Shown here piece by piece: positions 12,738 through 21,118 of a DNA stretch of 50,138 nt; position 1 is the first letter of the stretch; each line of letters begins with the position of its first letter. A program made the position numbers and the translations under genes. The notes beneath the pieces were generated by a model. The model worked only from the letters and a program-made list of their open reading frames with translations, ran no database searches and was not told where the DNA came from. Source of the DNA: Acidisphaera sp. S103 (GTDB lineage Bacteria; Pseudomonadota; Alphaproteobacteria; Acetobacterales; Acetobacteraceae). The DNA is taken from the NCBI RefSeq assembly GCF_009765975.1, contig NZ_LMUJ01000111.1, positions 160,383 to 210,520 on the forward strand. The letters are read 5' to 3'.

Positions 12738-13600
12738 GCGGCTGCCTGATGGTCCTTCTGCGTCAGAAGCCCGATGATCCGGGCGAGTGTCGCCTGCATC
12801 TCGGTGCGCTTGACCACCATGTCGATGATGCCGTGCTCCAGCAGGTATTCGGCGCGCTGGAAGCCCTCGGGGAGTTTTTCACGGACGGTTTGTTCTATAA
12901 CTCGGGGGCCGGCGAAGCAGATCAGGGCACCGGGTTCGGCGATCTGGATATCGCCCAGCATGGCGAAGCTGGCGGTGACGCCGCCGGTGGTCGGGTCGGT
13001 CAGGACGACGATGAACGGCAGGCCGGCATCCTTCACCAGGCGGGTGGCGATGACGGTGCGCGGCATCTGCATCAGGCTGATCGCGCCTTCCTGCATGCGG
13101 GCGCCGCCGGAGGCGGTGAAAACGATCAACGGCACCTGCTGCAATACCGCCAATCGGGCGGCGGCGATGATAGCGTCCCCCACCGCGGCACCCATGGTGC
13201 CGCCGATGAAGTTGAAATCCATGACCGCGACGACGGATTTCAGGCCGCCGATCATGCCGTGGGCGACGGTGATGGCATCGTCGGTATGGGTCTTTTCCCG
13301 AGCCTCCTTCAGCCGGTCGGCATAGCGCTTGGTGTCACGGAAGCGCAGGGGGTCGGCGACGGTTTTCGGTAGTTCGATCCGGGTGTAGGCGTTCTCATCG
13401 AAGGTCCAGTCCAGCCGTTCCGTCGTCGTGGCGCGCATATGGTGGCCGCAATGCGGGCACACCTTGCGATTGGTCGCCAGGTCGCGGTGGAAGATCATCT
13501 GCTGGCAGGCGGGGCACTGGTGCCACAGATTGTCCGGCACGGAGGACCGGGCGAACAGGGTGCGGATCTTCGGTCGGACGTATTCGGTGAGCCAGCTCAT
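12734..13600 (-). CDS. accD: Acetyl-CoA carboxylase carboxyltransferase subunit beta
   Basis: 288-residue beta subunit of the carboxyltransferase that, with AccA, transfers carbon dioxide from biotin-BCCP to acetyl-CoA to make malonyl-CoA. The N-terminal zinc ribbon has CPAC and CPHC pairs about 20 residues apart. The crotonase-fold body includes FNFIGGTMGAAVGD, FTASGGARMQEG, DPTTGGVTASFAMLGD and GPRVIEQTVREKLPEGFQ. The start at 13600 (MSWLTEYVRPKIR) matches the family; the frame is open 12 codons further up. Malonyl-CoA is also the extender for the polyene operon that begins 574 bp away on the opposite strand. Confidence 0.95.
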   Translation of the reverse strand: MSWLTEYVRPKIRTLFARSSVPDNLWHQCPACQQMIFHRDLATNRKVCPHCGHHMRATTTERLDWTFDENAYTRIELPKTVADPLRFRDTKRYADRLKEAREKTHTDDAITVAHGMIGGLKSVVAVMDFNFIGGTMGAAVGDAIIAAARLAVLQQVPLIVFTASGGARMQEGAISLMQMPRTVIATRLVKDAGLPFIVVLTDPTTGGVTASFAMLGDIQIAEPGALICFAGPRVIEQTVREKLPEGFQRAEYLLEHGIIDMVVKRTEMQATLARIIGLLTQKDHQAAA

Positions 13601-14174
13601 GCGCGTGTGGATAGCGGCGGCGGTGGCTGGGAGCAAGCGGGGGCTTGCCGGGTTCGCCTCGCGGCGGCCGATGCCGGCGTCATCCGGCCGATCGATGTCA
13701 CCTTCCGGTCAGCACGTCCGAAGGAGCGCCGTTCGCGGTTGAGATGGTTCGTCTTCTTCGGCATACGGATGGGTGATCGGGACTCCAGGGGATATCGGCA
13801 AATTTGCTGACCTGGAACCATTCTGTTTGGTACTGTGACCAGAACATGGCAAAATCGTCAAAAATCAGCCGGCGAAGCAGCCGGAAGCCGCGCGTTGGCA
13901 CAATGGGGGGATTTGCTCATGCCGCATGTTCAGTACACGTGCGTCGTGTTGGGGCTGACGCCCGCGGCCGCCAGGACTATTTTATCATGAATTCGCACTG
14001 AGTCGGCCATGCCAGCGCCACGAGCAGTACAACAAGTCTTACAGGAAACATGACGTCTCGAACCGGACTGAATACGAATGCCATGCGGATTTTACCGCGG
14101 CGCGCGTGCCTCCGCGCGGCGATATCGTGTGGGTCATCGGCCATTGAGCTGGCCGCGGGGGAAAGGTACGAGGC
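13601..14174. promoter_or_regulatory. Divergent intergenic region between accD and the aryl polyene operon
   Basis: A 574-bp spacer between the divergently transcribed accD and the first ape gene, so it must carry the promoters of both. No convincing -35/-10 pair, riboswitch or regulator gene was recognised. Short frames (for example 13804-14001 plus) lack family resemblance. Local composition is more A/T rich around 13,840-13,870 and 13,977-13,995. Confidence 0.45.
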
Positions 14175-14882
14175 ATGGCGGAACTGACCTTCGGCATCGC
14201 CGCATATGCGGCTTCCGGCGGGGGAGCCGGCGACGAATCCGATGTTTCCTGGCCTTCGCCAGGGGATGCCACTCGGCGGCCGCCGGTGCCGGCGCTGCTG
14301 CGGCGGCGAATCGGCCCGATCGGCCAGGCCGCCCTGCGTGTCGCATGGACGTTGCCGCGGGCGGAAGACGCTCGGCTTGTCTTCGCCTCGCGCCATGGCG
14401 AATTCGACCGCACGTTGACCATGCTTGAGCAGGTCGCCGACAAGGATGGGCCGTCACCGGCCGATTTCAGCCTGGGCGTGCATAACGCGCTGCCCGGCCT
14501 GCTGTCGGTCTGCATGCGAAATCATGGCGGCCACACCGCCTTGGCGGCCGGCATCGACAGTTTCGGTTTCGGCCTGATGGAGGCCGCCGTCTGCCTGGCC
14601 GAGAGGCCGGAACAGCCGGTCATTCTGGTCTACTACGATGCGGCCCTGCCGCCGGGCTACCCGGATGCGACGCCGGCCCGAACGGAAGCGGCGCTGGCAT
14701 TGGGGATTTTGCTGATGCCTCCGTCTGAAGCACCCGATCAGGTGGCGATGGCGGCGACTCCGGCGGGCGCCGCCGAACCTGGTGAGGCCGCCGCCGCGGT
14801 GTTTCTGCGTTTCCTGCGGACGGCCGCCCCGGCGGCGGGTACCGTCGGGGAACGGATGCGCTGGGATTGGCGCCGTGCTTGA
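14175..14882 (+). CDS. apeC: Aryl polyene beta-ketoacyl synthase chain-length factor (ApeC-like)
   Basis: 235-residue truncated ketosynthase-like protein (Ketoacyl-synt_2 type). In characterised APE systems ApeC pairs with the ketosynthase ApeO as a KS:CLF heterodimer that sets polyene length. Visible features are the N-terminal LTFGIAAYAAS, the central HNALPGLLSVCMRNHGGHT block and ILVYYDAALPPGY, all typical of this family. The catalytic cysteine context of a true ketosynthase is absent. It is the first gene of a run in which nearly every start overlaps the previous stop; the next start overlaps its stop by 8 bp. Confidence 0.85.
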   Translation: MAELTFGIAAYAASGGGAGDESDVSWPSPGDATRRPPVPALLRRRIGPIGQAALRVAWTLPRAEDARLVFASRHGEFDRTLTMLEQVADKDGPSPADFSLGVHNALPGLLSVCMRNHGGHTALAAGIDSFGFGLMEAAVCLAERPEQPVILVYYDAALPPGYPDATPARTEAALALGILLMPPSEAPDQVAMAATPAGAAEPGEAAAAVFLRFLRTAAPAAGTVGERMRWDWRRA

Positions 14883-15639
14883 CCCGATCCGGCACATCTG
14901 GCGCGTCCTGGTCACCGGATTCGCGTTCGCGTGCTTCTTCCTGGGCGGCGCTGTGCTGGCGGGGGTGGTGTTTCCTTTGCTCGCGATCCGGAACGAAGGC
15001 AAGCAGGACCGCACGCAGCGCCTTATCCACCACGTATTCCGTTTCTACCTGCTGATGCTGCGCGGCCTGGGCCTGATCGGACTCGAGGTCATCGATGGCC
15101 AGCGGTTGGTCGCGGGGCAGGGGAAAATCATCGTCGCCAACCATCCGACATTGCTTGACGTGGTGTTCCTGATGGCGCTGACGCCGCGCGTGCGCTGCAT
15201 CGTCAAGCACGAGTTGTGGGACAACCGGTATCTGAAGGGTGTGATGCGCGCGGCCGGGTACATCCGCAACGACCTGGCGCCGGACGCGACCATCGCCGCC
15301 TGCCGGGAAGCCCTGGACCAGGGCAACAACCTGATCGTCTTCCCGGAGGGAACGCGTTCCGTGATCGGCGAGCCGCTGCACTTCCAACGCGGGGTCGCCA
15401 ACATCGCCCTGCTGACCGGGGCGCCGATTCAGCTTGTCGTGATCTCCTGCAATCCGCTGACCCTGACCAAGGGCGAGCCTTGGTATCGCGTCCCGTTGCG
15501 GCGGCCGAATTTTCGGCTGGAGATCGCCGATCCTATGGACATCCAGCGGTTCCTGGCATATCCGCACCGAGGCCTCGGCGCCCGCCGTTTGATAAAGGAG
15601 CTGCAGGAATTTTACGTCGGGAGATTGACGCATGGATGA
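14875..15639 (+). CDS. apeD: Lysophospholipid acyltransferase family protein (ApeD-like)
   Basis: 254-residue membrane-associated 1-acylglycerol-phosphate acyltransferase-type enzyme. A hydrophobic N-terminal segment (about residues 10-35) is followed by the catalytic HX4D motif in VANHPTLLDVVF and the substrate motif FPEGTRS. In APE clusters such an enzyme is thought to attach the polyene acyl chain, or a partner acyl chain, to a lipid anchor. The start is a GTG at 14875 overlapping the upstream stop; the frame is open further upstream, but that sequence is inside apeC. The 3' end overlaps the first ACP gene by 8 bp. Confidence 0.85.
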   Translation: MLDPIRHIWRVLVTGFAFACFFLGGAVLAGVVFPLLAIRNEGKQDRTQRLIHHVFRFYLLMLRGLGLIGLEVIDGQRLVAGQGKIIVANHPTLLDVVFLMALTPRVRCIVKHELWDNRYLKGVMRAAGYIRNDLAPDATIAACREALDQGNNLIVFPEGTRSVIGEPLHFQRGVANIALLTGAPIQLVVISCNPLTLTKGEPWYRVPLRRPNFRLEIADPMDIQRFLAYPHRGLGARRLIKELQEFYVGRLTHG

Positions 15640-15898
15640 ACTCGAAGCCGAAATCAAGACCCTGATCGTTGAAGCCCTGAAGCTGGAGGACCTGGAGCCA
15701 GGCGCGATCGCCAGTGACGAGCCGTTGTTCGGCGAGGGGCTGGGCCTGGACTCGATCGACGCCCTGGAACTGGGTGTCGCATTACGGAAACGCTACGGTA
15801 TCCGAATCGAATCGGTGACTGACGAAGTCAAGGCTCATTTTGCCAACGTACGGAGTTTGGCGCTGTTCATCCGTAGCCGGCAGGGAGCATACCAATGA
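15632..15898 (+). CDS. apeE: Acyl carrier protein (ApeE-like)
   Basis: 88-residue acyl carrier protein. The phosphopantetheine attachment serine lies in GLGLDSIDALEL (about residues 43-54), and the fold is an acidic four-helix bundle. It is one of two ACPs in the operon, as in characterised APE clusters, where they carry starter and growing chains. It overlaps apeD by 8 bp and apeF by 4 bp. Confidence 0.92.
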   Translation: MDELEAEIKTLIVEALKLEDLEPGAIASDEPLFGEGLGLDSIDALELGVALRKRYGIRIESVTDEVKAHFANVRSLALFIRSRQGAYQ

Positions 15899-16182
15899 CA
15901 TCGATATTGTCGCGAGATGAAATCCTCGCTCGCCTCAGTGCGGACCTGCAGGAGATGTTTGAGATCCCGGCCGAACGCATCACCCTCGAAGCTCGGCTTT
16001 ACGAGGATCTCGACCTGGACAGTATCGATGCGGTGGACCTGATCGTGAAGCTTGGCGAATTGACCGGCCGGAAGATCAAGCCCGAAGCGTTCAAGTCGGT
16101 GCGCACAGTCGGCGACGTCGTTGTTTGCGTGGAAGCGACACTGGCGGATGGCGGGGATGCCGTACCCTACGCGGTTGCCTGA
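15895..16182 (+). CDS. apeF: Acyl carrier protein (ApeF-like)
   Basis: 95-residue second acyl carrier protein with the attachment motif LDLDSIDAVDLIVKLGE (serine at about residue 42). It is clearly divergent from the preceding ACP, which fits specialised roles such as starter loading versus elongation. It starts in a 4-bp ATGA-type overlap with apeE and overlaps the following membrane-protein gene by about 26 bp. Confidence 0.92.
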   Translation: MTSILSRDEILARLSADLQEMFEIPAERITLEARLYEDLDLDSIDAVDLIVKLGELTGRKIKPEAFKSVRTVGDVVVCVEATLADGGDAVPYAVA

Positions 16183-16729
16183 CCTGCTTCCGGTCGTGGC
16201 GGTTGCCGGCAGCGTCATGTATCCATTCCTGGTGTATTTCGGCCTGCCCTACCTGCCGCCCGGTCCGCTGGTTGCCGTGGCCGTCGGACTAGGCGGCCTG
16301 CACCTGCTGCGGCAGCGCGGCCGTGGCCTGATGCCGCGCTGGGGTTTTTTGTTGATCCCGTGCGTGCTGCTGGTTTTGCTGGCTTTGCGGCCGGTCCTGG
16401 CGGCGCAGGCATATCCGCCGCTCGTCAGTCTGTGCCTGGCGGCGACGTTCGCCTGGTCGCTGGCGCATCCGCCGACCGCGATCGAGCGTATCGCGCGGCT
16501 GACATCCCCCGACCTGTCATCCGACGCCATCGCCTATACCCGCTCGGTCACCAAGGTGTGGACAGCGTTTTTCGTGGCCAACGCGGCCATCGCCATCGCC
16601 TGTGCCCTGTGGTTCCCGGTGGCTGTCTGGACCCTGTGGACCGGCTTCGTCTCCTACCTGCTGATCGGCGTTCTGATCGCCGGCGAACTGGCGGTTCGTC
16701 GCTGGAGAGCGCGGCAGGCCACGCCGTGA
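16157..16729 (+). CDS. apeG: APE cluster membrane protein (COG4648-like, ApeG position)
   Basis: 190-residue integral membrane protein with about five hydrophobic segments, matching the predicted membrane protein that stands between the ACPs and the AMP ligase in APE clusters. No catalytic motif is visible, and its biochemical role is undefined. The start is uncertain: ATGs at 16148 and 16157 are both inside the end of apeF; 16157 (MPYPTRLPDLL) was chosen on resemblance to family N-termini. Confidence 0.75.
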   Translation: MPYPTRLPDLLPVVAVAGSVMYPFLVYFGLPYLPPGPLVAVAVGLGGLHLLRQRGRGLMPRWGFLLIPCVLLVLLALRPVLAAQAYPPLVSLCLAATFAWSLAHPPTAIERIARLTSPDLSSDAIAYTRSVTKVWTAFFVANAAIAIACALWFPVAVWTLWTGFVSYLLIGVLIAGELAVRRWRARQATP

Positions 16730-18096
16730 CCGCCGTTCCGCTCGATCGTTTGTTCGTGTCCGGACGCGAACCCGGCACCCTGATGGCTGTGCGCGACGGC
16801 ATCCCCTTGCGGTTCGGGGGTTTCGCCGCCGACGTCGCGCATGCGGCCGCCGCGGTCCGTTCGGCCGGCGTGGCGCGCGGTGCGGTGCTGTCCGCCGACC
16901 CATACCATTTCCTGGTCGGTCTGTTCGGCCTGATGCATGGCGGTGCAACCGTAATTCTGCCGCCGGACGGCATGCCCGGCACGCTGTCCAGTCTGCGCGA
17001 CGGGTTCGATGTCCTGCTTTGCGACGAACCGCCGCCGCTGCCGATTGCAAACCTGCCGATCGAGGAAGGGCAGGACGATGCCGTGCCGCCCGGTCCACTC
17101 GACCCGGAAAGGACGACACTGGAATTCTTTACCTCCGGCTCGACCGGCGCCGCCAAACGGATCGTCAAGCCGCTGGCCATGCTCGATCGGGAGATCGCCA
17201 CCCTGGATGCGCTGTGGGGCACGACGACGGGCCGCCGTCCGGTGGTGGCGACGGTGCCGCATCGGCACATCTTCGGCCTGACCTTCCATCTGCTGTGGCC
17301 CCTGGCCAGCGGCCGCCCTTTCACCAGCCATATCGATGAGATGTGGGAGACGCTGCTGGCGCGCGGCGTGGCGGACACCGTCCTTGTCACCAGCCCGGCG
17401 CATCTGACGCGTCTGAGCGGCTTACCCAGCCTGCCGCCAGGCCATGGCCCGGTGCGCATCTTCACGGCGGGGGCGCCGCTGCGGGCGGCACAGGCCCGTG
17501 AAGCCGCCACCGTGCTGGGCGTCCTGCCCACGGAGATTTTCGGCAGCACGGAAACCGGGGCGATCGCCACCCGCACCCAGCATTCCGGGGAGGAGCCGTG
17601 GACCCCGCTGCCCGCCATCCAGGTGCGAACTGACGATTCCGGGTGCATGGTCGTGCAATCGCCGTTCGGGCCGGACGGCGCACCGTTCCTGTCCGCCGAT
17701 CGGATCGAGACAATGCCGGACGGCACATTTCATTTCCTCGGCCGAACCGACCGCATCGCCAAGATCGAGGGCAAGCGGGTGAGCCTGGTGAGGTTGGAGG
17801 CGGAACTCGCGGCGCTGCCGTGGGTGGACGACGTGGCGGCGGTGGTCCTGGGTGGCTCGCCGGAGCGGCTTGCGGCGGCTGTCGTTCTGACCGCGGAAGG
17901 CCTCATCCGGCTGGACAGCCTGGGTGCGTTCCGGCTTGGCCGGGATCTGCGCCGGCAGTTGTCGCGGCGGCTGGAACCGGCGTGGCTGCCGAAATCCTGG
18001 CGGTTTGTCGAGGCGCTGCCGCAGGGCGCGATGGGCAAGCGGCGCGACGCGGATATCTGGGCATTGTTCGCGCCGGCCGCGGGCGGTGCGGCGTGA
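16726..18096 (+). CDS. apeH: AMP-dependent acyl ligase of the aryl polyene pathway (ApeH-like)
   Basis: 456-residue ANL-superfamily adenylating enzyme, expected to activate an aryl acid (4-hydroxybenzoate in studied systems) and load it on an ACP. The P-loop is FFTSGSTGAAKRIVKPL (around residue 130). Later motifs are IFGSTETG, FHFLGRTDRIAKIEGKRVSL and a C-terminal GAMGKRRDAD carrying the presumed catalytic lysine. It is shorter than fatty acyl-CoA ligases, as expected for the ApeH type. GTG start at 16726 in a 4-bp overlap with the preceding stop. Confidence 0.88.
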   Translation: MTAVPLDRLFVSGREPGTLMAVRDGIPLRFGGFAADVAHAAAAVRSAGVARGAVLSADPYHFLVGLFGLMHGGATVILPPDGMPGTLSSLRDGFDVLLCDEPPPLPIANLPIEEGQDDAVPPGPLDPERTTLEFFTSGSTGAAKRIVKPLAMLDREIATLDALWGTTTGRRPVVATVPHRHIFGLTFHLLWPLASGRPFTSHIDEMWETLLARGVADTVLVTSPAHLTRLSGLPSLPPGHGPVRIFTAGAPLRAAQAREAATVLGVLPTEIFGSTETGAIATRTQHSGEEPWTPLPAIQVRTDDSGCMVVQSPFGPDGAPFLSADRIETMPDGTFHFLGRTDRIAKIEGKRVSLVRLEAELAALPWVDDVAAVVLGGSPERLAAAVVLTAEGLIRLDSLGAFRLGRDLRRQLSRRLEPAWLPKSWRFVEALPQGAMGKRRDADIWALFAPAAGGAA

Positions 18097-18440
18097 TGTG
18101 TGCCCCGATCGTGCGGGCAGCCGCCGCCGAGAACGGGCAGGTGACGCTGGAGCTCGACCTTCCCGCCGATCTGCCGTGTTTCCGGGGGCACTTTCCCGGC
18201 TTTCCGGTTCTCGCCGGCGTGGTGCAGCTTGATTGGGCGATGCGGCTGGGGGTGGCGCATCTGGCGTGCGGCCAGCCCAGCGCGACCGATTTCCGGGTCA
18301 AGTTCAAGCGGGTGATCGTGCCCGGCGACCCGTTGACGCTGGTGCTTCAGCACGACGCGGGCCGCGGTCGGCTGGATTTCGTCTATCGCATTGGTGATTT
18401 CGTTGCTTCGCAGGGCCGGGTCATGCTGGCCCCGCCATGA
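18096..18440 (+). CDS. apeI: Hot-dog fold 3-hydroxyacyl-ACP dehydratase (ApeI-like)
   Basis: 114-residue hot-dog protein of the FabA/FabZ-like group. The FRGHFPGFPVLAGVVQLDWA segment is characteristic and contains the catalytic histidine. In known APE systems ApeI forms a heterodimeric dehydratase with ApeP. Start taken at the ATG 18096; an in-frame GTG at 18093 is equally plausible because it overlaps the apeH stop. It overlaps the next gene by 4 bp. Confidence 0.88.
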   Translation: MCAPIVRAAAAENGQVTLELDLPADLPCFRGHFPGFPVLAGVVQLDWAMRLGVAHLACGQPSATDFRVKFKRVIVPGDPLTLVLQHDAGRGRLDFVYRIGDFVASQGRVMLAPP

Positions 18441-20095
18441 CCGTTCGCATCTGTGCGATCGTCCCGAGCTACAACCATGCCAGTGTCGTGGGCGACGTGG
18501 TTGCCAGGCTGAGCGCGCTCGGGCTGCCAGTCTTCGTGATCGATGACGGCAGCGGGGCGGCGGTGGCCACCACCTTGGCCGCTCTGCACGATCCGGCGCG
18601 GGGAGTCCGGGTGACTCGGTTACCGGTCAATGGTGGCAAGGGGCTGGCTGTCCGAGAGGGCTTCCGGCTGGCGCGCGATGCCGGCTTCACGCATGCCCTG
18701 CAGGTCGACGCGGACGGCCAGCACGACTTGGCCGTGGTGCCGCGGATGCTGGCCATTGCGGCGCGCCACCCCGGTGCCGTGGTCGGCGGCCAGGCCGTGT
18801 TCGACCGTTCGGTGCCGATCGGCCGACGGATCGGCCGCTGGATCACCCATGTCTGGGTTTTCATCGAGACATTGTCCTTCGTGGTCACCGACAGCATGTG
18901 CGGCCTGCGCATCTATCCGCTGGAGGCGGCCGTCGGGGTCGTCAACGCCGAACCGGTCGGCGACCGGATGGATTTCGACACCGCGATCATGGTCCGCCTG
19001 TGCTGGCGCGGTTTGCCGATGGCGATGGTGCCGGTTCACGTCAGCTATCCACCTGGCAACACGTCGAATTTCCACCTGTGGCGCGACAATTTGCGCATCA
19101 CCTGGATGCACACGCGGCTGGTGTTCGGCATGCTGGCGCGACTGGTGACAGGTCGCCTCCGGCGCCCGCGCCGTCCGGACCAAACCACGCACTGGGCATC
19201 GCTGGCCGAACTGGGCGTCGCGTTCGGCCTGCGCTTCGGCGTCGTCGTCTATCGCCTGATCGGACGGCGCGGCTGCCTGACGGTCATGGCTCCGATCGTG
19301 GCCTACTACTATCTGACGGCGGGGGATCGGCGGCGCGCTTCGCGGCGGTTCCTGGAACGGGCGTTCGCTGCCGCCGGGGAGGCGGGGCGTCCCAACGGGT
19401 TGGATGGATTGCGGCACTTCATGCGGTTTGCCGAACGTATCCTCGACACCTTCGCCGCCTGGACCGGCGGCATGCGGGCGGATGCGGTCGAGCCGGCGGA
19501 CCCGGCGGCACTGGCCGCGTTCACCGCCGATCCGCGTGGCGGCGTGGTGATTGTCGGCCATCTCGGCAATACCGACGTTTCGCGTGCCCTGCTGGATCCG
19601 GCGACCCGGGAACGGCTGCTGGTGTTGATGCACACAGGCCATGCAGAAAACTACAATCGGGTGCTGCGCGAAGTCTCACCGGATGCGGTGGTGAATGTCT
19701 TTCAGGTGACCGATATCGGCCCGGATACGGCGATCGCCCTGCGCGATCACGTCGATCGCGGCTGCTGGATCGTTATTGCCGGCGACCGCACCCCGGTTCG
19801 CAGCCAGGGCAGAATCGCCCATGTGCCGTTTCTGGGCGCACCGGCGCCATTCTCGCAGGGCCCGTACGTGCTCGCCGCGCTGATGGAGTGCCCGGTCTGG
19901 CTGCTGTTCTGCCGGAAGGCGGGCGGACGCTATCGTCTGGTGGTGGAGCGCTTTGCCGAACGGATCGTGCTGCCGCGCGGGGGGCGCGACACGGCACTGG
20001 CGGGGTATGCCGCGCGTTATGCGGCCAGGCTGCAGGAACACGCGGTCGCCGATCCGCTGCAGTGGTTCAATTTCTACGATTTTTGGGCAGGGTAG
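18437..20095 (+). CDS. apeJ: Glycosyltransferase 2 / LpxL-type acyltransferase fusion (ApeJ-like)
   Basis: 552-residue two-domain protein. The N-terminal half is a GT-A family 2 glycosyltransferase (CAIVPSYNHASVVGDVV, VIDDGSG, VDADGQHDLAVVP). The C-terminal half is a LpxL/HtrB-type lipid acyltransferase (VIVGHLGNTDVSR, GDRTPVRSQGRIAHVPFLG, PFSQGPYVLAAL). This fusion is a hallmark of APE clusters and probably builds the lipid-sugar anchor that receives the polyene at the inner membrane. Hydrophobic stretches near residues 130-160 and 270-310 suggest membrane attachment. Confidence 0.88.
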   Translation: MTVRICAIVPSYNHASVVGDVVARLSALGLPVFVIDDGSGAAVATTLAALHDPARGVRVTRLPVNGGKGLAVREGFRLARDAGFTHALQVDADGQHDLAVVPRMLAIAARHPGAVVGGQAVFDRSVPIGRRIGRWITHVWVFIETLSFVVTDSMCGLRIYPLEAAVGVVNAEPVGDRMDFDTAIMVRLCWRGLPMAMVPVHVSYPPGNTSNFHLWRDNLRITWMHTRLVFGMLARLVTGRLRRPRRPDQTTHWASLAELGVAFGLRFGVVVYRLIGRRGCLTVMAPIVAYYYLTAGDRRRASRRFLERAFAAAGEAGRPNGLDGLRHFMRFAERILDTFAAWTGGMRADAVEPADPAALAAFTADPRGGVVIVGHLGNTDVSRALLDPATRERLLVLMHTGHAENYNRVLREVSPDAVVNVFQVTDIGPDTAIALRDHVDRGCWIVIAGDRTPVRSQGRIAHVPFLGAPAPFSQGPYVLAALMECPVWLLFCRKAGGRYRLVVERFAERIVLPRGGRDTALAGYAARYAARLQEHAVADPLQWFNFYDFWAG

Positions 20096-20102
20096 GGGCC
20101 GC

Positions 20103-20510
20103 ATGCTGACCGTTGAAACCGTCCTTCGGGCTCAGTTCTTCGAACTCGATCCGATGAACATTGTCTGGCATGGCAATTATGCGCGGTTCCTGGAAATGGG
20201 CCGCTGCGATCTGCTGGATCGCCTGGACTACAATTATACGCAGATGCAGGCTTCGGGTTTTGTCTTTCCGATCGTCGATATGCGGTTGAAGTATGTCGCT
20301 CCGATACGGTTCCGGCAGGACTTCGTGGTGGTCACGACGTTGGTGGAATACGAGAATCGCCTGCGGTGCGATTATATCATCCGCGACCTGGCATCTCGCG
20401 CCGTCCTGACGCGGGCGCGAACCACCCAGGTGGCCGTGCGCATCGATACCGGCGAATTGTGCCTGGAAAGTCCGCCGGTGCTGATCGAGAAAGTGCGGGC
20501 TCTGGTATGA
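20103..20510 (+). CDS. apeK: 4HBT hot-dog acyl-CoA/ACP thioesterase (ApeK-like)
   Basis: 135-residue hot-dog thioesterase of the 4-hydroxybenzoyl-CoA thioesterase type. The motif FFELDPMNIVWHGNYARFLE contains the catalytic aspartate and the conserved WHGNYARFLE. In APE systems it may release polyene or mis-primed chains from the ACP. It begins 7 bp after apeJ; its stop overlaps the next start by 4 bp. Confidence 0.88.
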   Translation: MLTVETVLRAQFFELDPMNIVWHGNYARFLEMGRCDLLDRLDYNYTQMQASGFVFPIVDMRLKYVAPIRFRQDFVVVTTLVEYENRLRCDYIIRDLASRAVLTRARTTQVAVRIDTGELCLESPPVLIEKVRALV

Positions 20511-21118
20511 GACGGCGACGGCTTCTGCTGGTCCTGGCGGCCGGCACGTTCGCGACGGCCGCCCGGGCGCAGTATCGCGGCGTGGCGCCAGGCCAGGTGT
20601 TGCGCGGCAATTTCATGCAGGAGCGCCGGATCAAGGGATTCGACCGGCCGCTGATATCCACCGGCGATTTCGTGCTGGCGCCGGGCCAGGGGCTGATCTG
20701 GCGTACCGAAAAGCCGTTCGCCATCGTCACGGTGATCACCGCGAAAGGCCTGGTGCAGGAGGTTGGGGGCACCGAAACAACCCGGCTGGCCACGGCCCGG
20801 CTGCCATTTCTTGGCCGCCTTTACGATCTGCTCGGCGCCGCGCTGTCCGGCGATTGGCATAAGCTGGGCAGCCAGTTCCAGGTGACCCAGCAGGGCGATG
20901 CGACCCAATGGGAGCTGACGCTGGTGCCGCATGCCGGTGCCGATCCGGTCGCCATGCCGTTCCGGTCCATCACGTTGCGCGGCGGGACGTTCCTTGACGA
21001 GGTGCGGATCGTCAGGCTCGACGATGATTCGGACCACCTGGTGTTCTCTGGCCAGACCCTGGGGACCGGCGAACCGTCTGCCGCCGAGGCCGCGTTGCTG
21101 CGTGAGGCCGGAAAATGA
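20507..21118 (+). CDS. apeL: LolA-like outer-membrane lipoprotein carrier protein (ApeL-like)
   Basis: 203-residue periplasmic protein with a signal peptide (RRRR, hydrophobic LLLVLAAGTFATAA, cleavage after ARA). The mature part has LolA/LolB-like features: an LRGNFMQERRIKGFDRPL opening and GDFVLAPGQGLIWRTEKPF. A LolA relative is standard in APE clusters and is thought to shuttle the lipid-linked polyene across the periplasm. 4-bp overlaps on both sides. Confidence 0.82.
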   Translation: MRRRRLLLVLAAGTFATAARAQYRGVAPGQVLRGNFMQERRIKGFDRPLISTGDFVLAPGQGLIWRTEKPFAIVTVITAKGLVQEVGGTETTRLATARLPFLGRLYDLLGAALSGDWHKLGSQFQVTQQGDATQWELTLVPHAGADPVAMPFRSITLRGGTFLDEVRIVRLDDDSDHLVFSGQTLGTGEPSAAEAALLREAGK